Shown: positions 63,871 through 64,000 of the stretch, piece after piece
Position numbering within the stretch: the stretch's first letter is position 1
Layout of the letters: the number at the start of each line of letters is the position of its first letter
NCBI RefSeq assembly: GCF_013761175.1
Contig: NZ_JACDUR010000004.1
Span: 1,015,642 to 1,079,641 of the forward strand
Direction of reading: 5' to 3'
DNA length: 64,000 bases
Source: Nonomuraea soli
GTDB taxonomy: Bacteria > Actinomycetota > Actinomycetes > Streptosporangiales > Streptosporangiaceae
Program-made: the position numbers and the translations under genes
The notes under the pieces: model-generated
Databases searched by the model: none
What the model was told of the DNA's origin: nothing
What the model saw: the letters and a program-made list of their open reading frames with translations, nothing else

Positions 63871-63888
63871 GCAAGAGTTATTTCTTGC
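63871..63888 (+). promoter_or_regulatory. Leader stem-loop before 16S rRNA
   Basis: GCAAGA-N6-TCTTGC, a 6-bp stem just upstream of the 16S 5' end; a possible processing or folding signal. Confidence 0.5.
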
Positions 63889-63940
63889 AACACCTCGTCT
63901 AGAATTTCTAGGCATTTGTTGCTGGGTTTCGAATAATCCT

Positions 63941-64000
63941 TTTATGGAGAGTTTGATCCTGGCTCAGGACGAACGCTGGCGGCGTGCTTAACACATGCAA
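63941..64000 (+). rRNA. rrs: 16S ribosomal RNA, 5' end (partial)
   Basis: The sequence contains the universal 27F primer region AGAGTTTGATCCTGGCTCAG (from 63948), followed by GACGAACGCTGGCGGCGTGC and TTAACACATGCAA. With E. coli position 8 at 63948, the mature 5' end is near 63941. Only the first 60 nt are in the window. The C in TTTGATCC and the GGCGGCGTGC segment are typical of Actinobacteria. Confidence 0.97.

Larger units (their letters stand above)
63444..63940 (+). promoter_or_regulatory. rrn: rRNA operon promoter and leader region
   Basis: About 500 bp without protein genes before the 16S rRNA. AT content rises toward the right. It contains at least two promoter candidates (listed separately), a CCCCG/CGGGG hairpin near 63700-63715, a boxA-like antitermination element, and short stems (63871-63888 and CTAGAA-T-TTCTAG at 63899-63911) likely involved in antitermination or RNase III processing. 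Confidence 0.8.

Overview
The window is high-GC actinobacterial DNA with strong G/C third-codon bias, frequent GTG starts and many leaderless-type promoters (-10 element followed by 7 nt and then the start codon). The 5' end of a 16S rRNA gene lies at the right edge. Tandem secreted chitinases, many AsnC/MarR/ArsR/MerR/ROK regulators, an AfsR-type regulator and an Erm methyltransferase point to a soil filamentous actinomycete. Streptosporangiaceae (Nonomuraea-like) is my best guess from overall character, not from a search. I see no CRISPR array, tRNA, insertion sequence or prophage.

Layout. 1-7435: polyamine import and catabolism. A divergent AsnC-type regulator (cut by the window edge) faces an aminobutyraldehyde dehydrogenase, PotABCD and an FAD amine oxidoreductase, followed by a terminator and a 56-residue SH3/KOW-like protein. 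7440-11503: iron-siderophore ABC transporter with its binding lipoprotein divergent, the intergenic region carrying two IdeR/DmdR-type iron boxes. 11487-19018: single genes, namely an expansin-like secreted protein, a DLH-like hydrolase, a DUF418 membrane protein behind a perfect 22-bp palindrome, a class-A-like serine hydrolase lipoprotein, a secreted TAP-like peptidase, a methyltransferase, and a MerR/metallo-hydrolase divergent pair. 19042-19951: HigBA-like toxin-antitoxin pair with its own operator and terminator. 20151-30621: two MFS transporters, an AfsR/BTAD regulator, a PEP-mutase-family enzyme, a very short P450-like protein, DUF998, a GT4 glycosyltransferase, an EamA transporter and a DedA protein.

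30761-46133: an orphan NarL-type sensor kinase behind a duplicated regulatory element, small membrane proteins, a carbohydrate ABC importer under a ROK regulator, then four compact regulator-target pairs (AsnC/nitroreductase, ArsR-AHSA1, MarR/EamA-MFS), each with a visible palindromic operator. 46130-51479: a BTRD1-repeat serine hydrolase and two translationally coupled multidomain GH18 chitinases. 51666-53802: a GT87-like membrane protein and an Erm 23S rRNA methyltransferase. Upstream of erm lie a leaderless promoter, a 20-codon Arg-rich leader peptide and mutually exclusive hairpins, one of which hides the erm ribosome-binding site. This is the most notable system in the window. 54001-60496: a serine hydrolase lipoprotein, an OmpR-type two-component system, a small repeat lipoprotein and a MacAB-like efflux system with overlapping genes, probably one antibiotic/envelope-stress module next to erm. 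60544-63443: a prenyltransferase-fold-like protein ending in an 18-bp tandem repeat, an AraC regulator with an intragenic repeat, and an AI-2E family protein. 63444-64000: rRNA operon promoters, leader and 16S 5' end.

Gene ends are secure; several starts are judgement calls and are flagged. Regulatory sites were found by eye as palindromes, repeats or promoter hexamers and have not been tested statistically.
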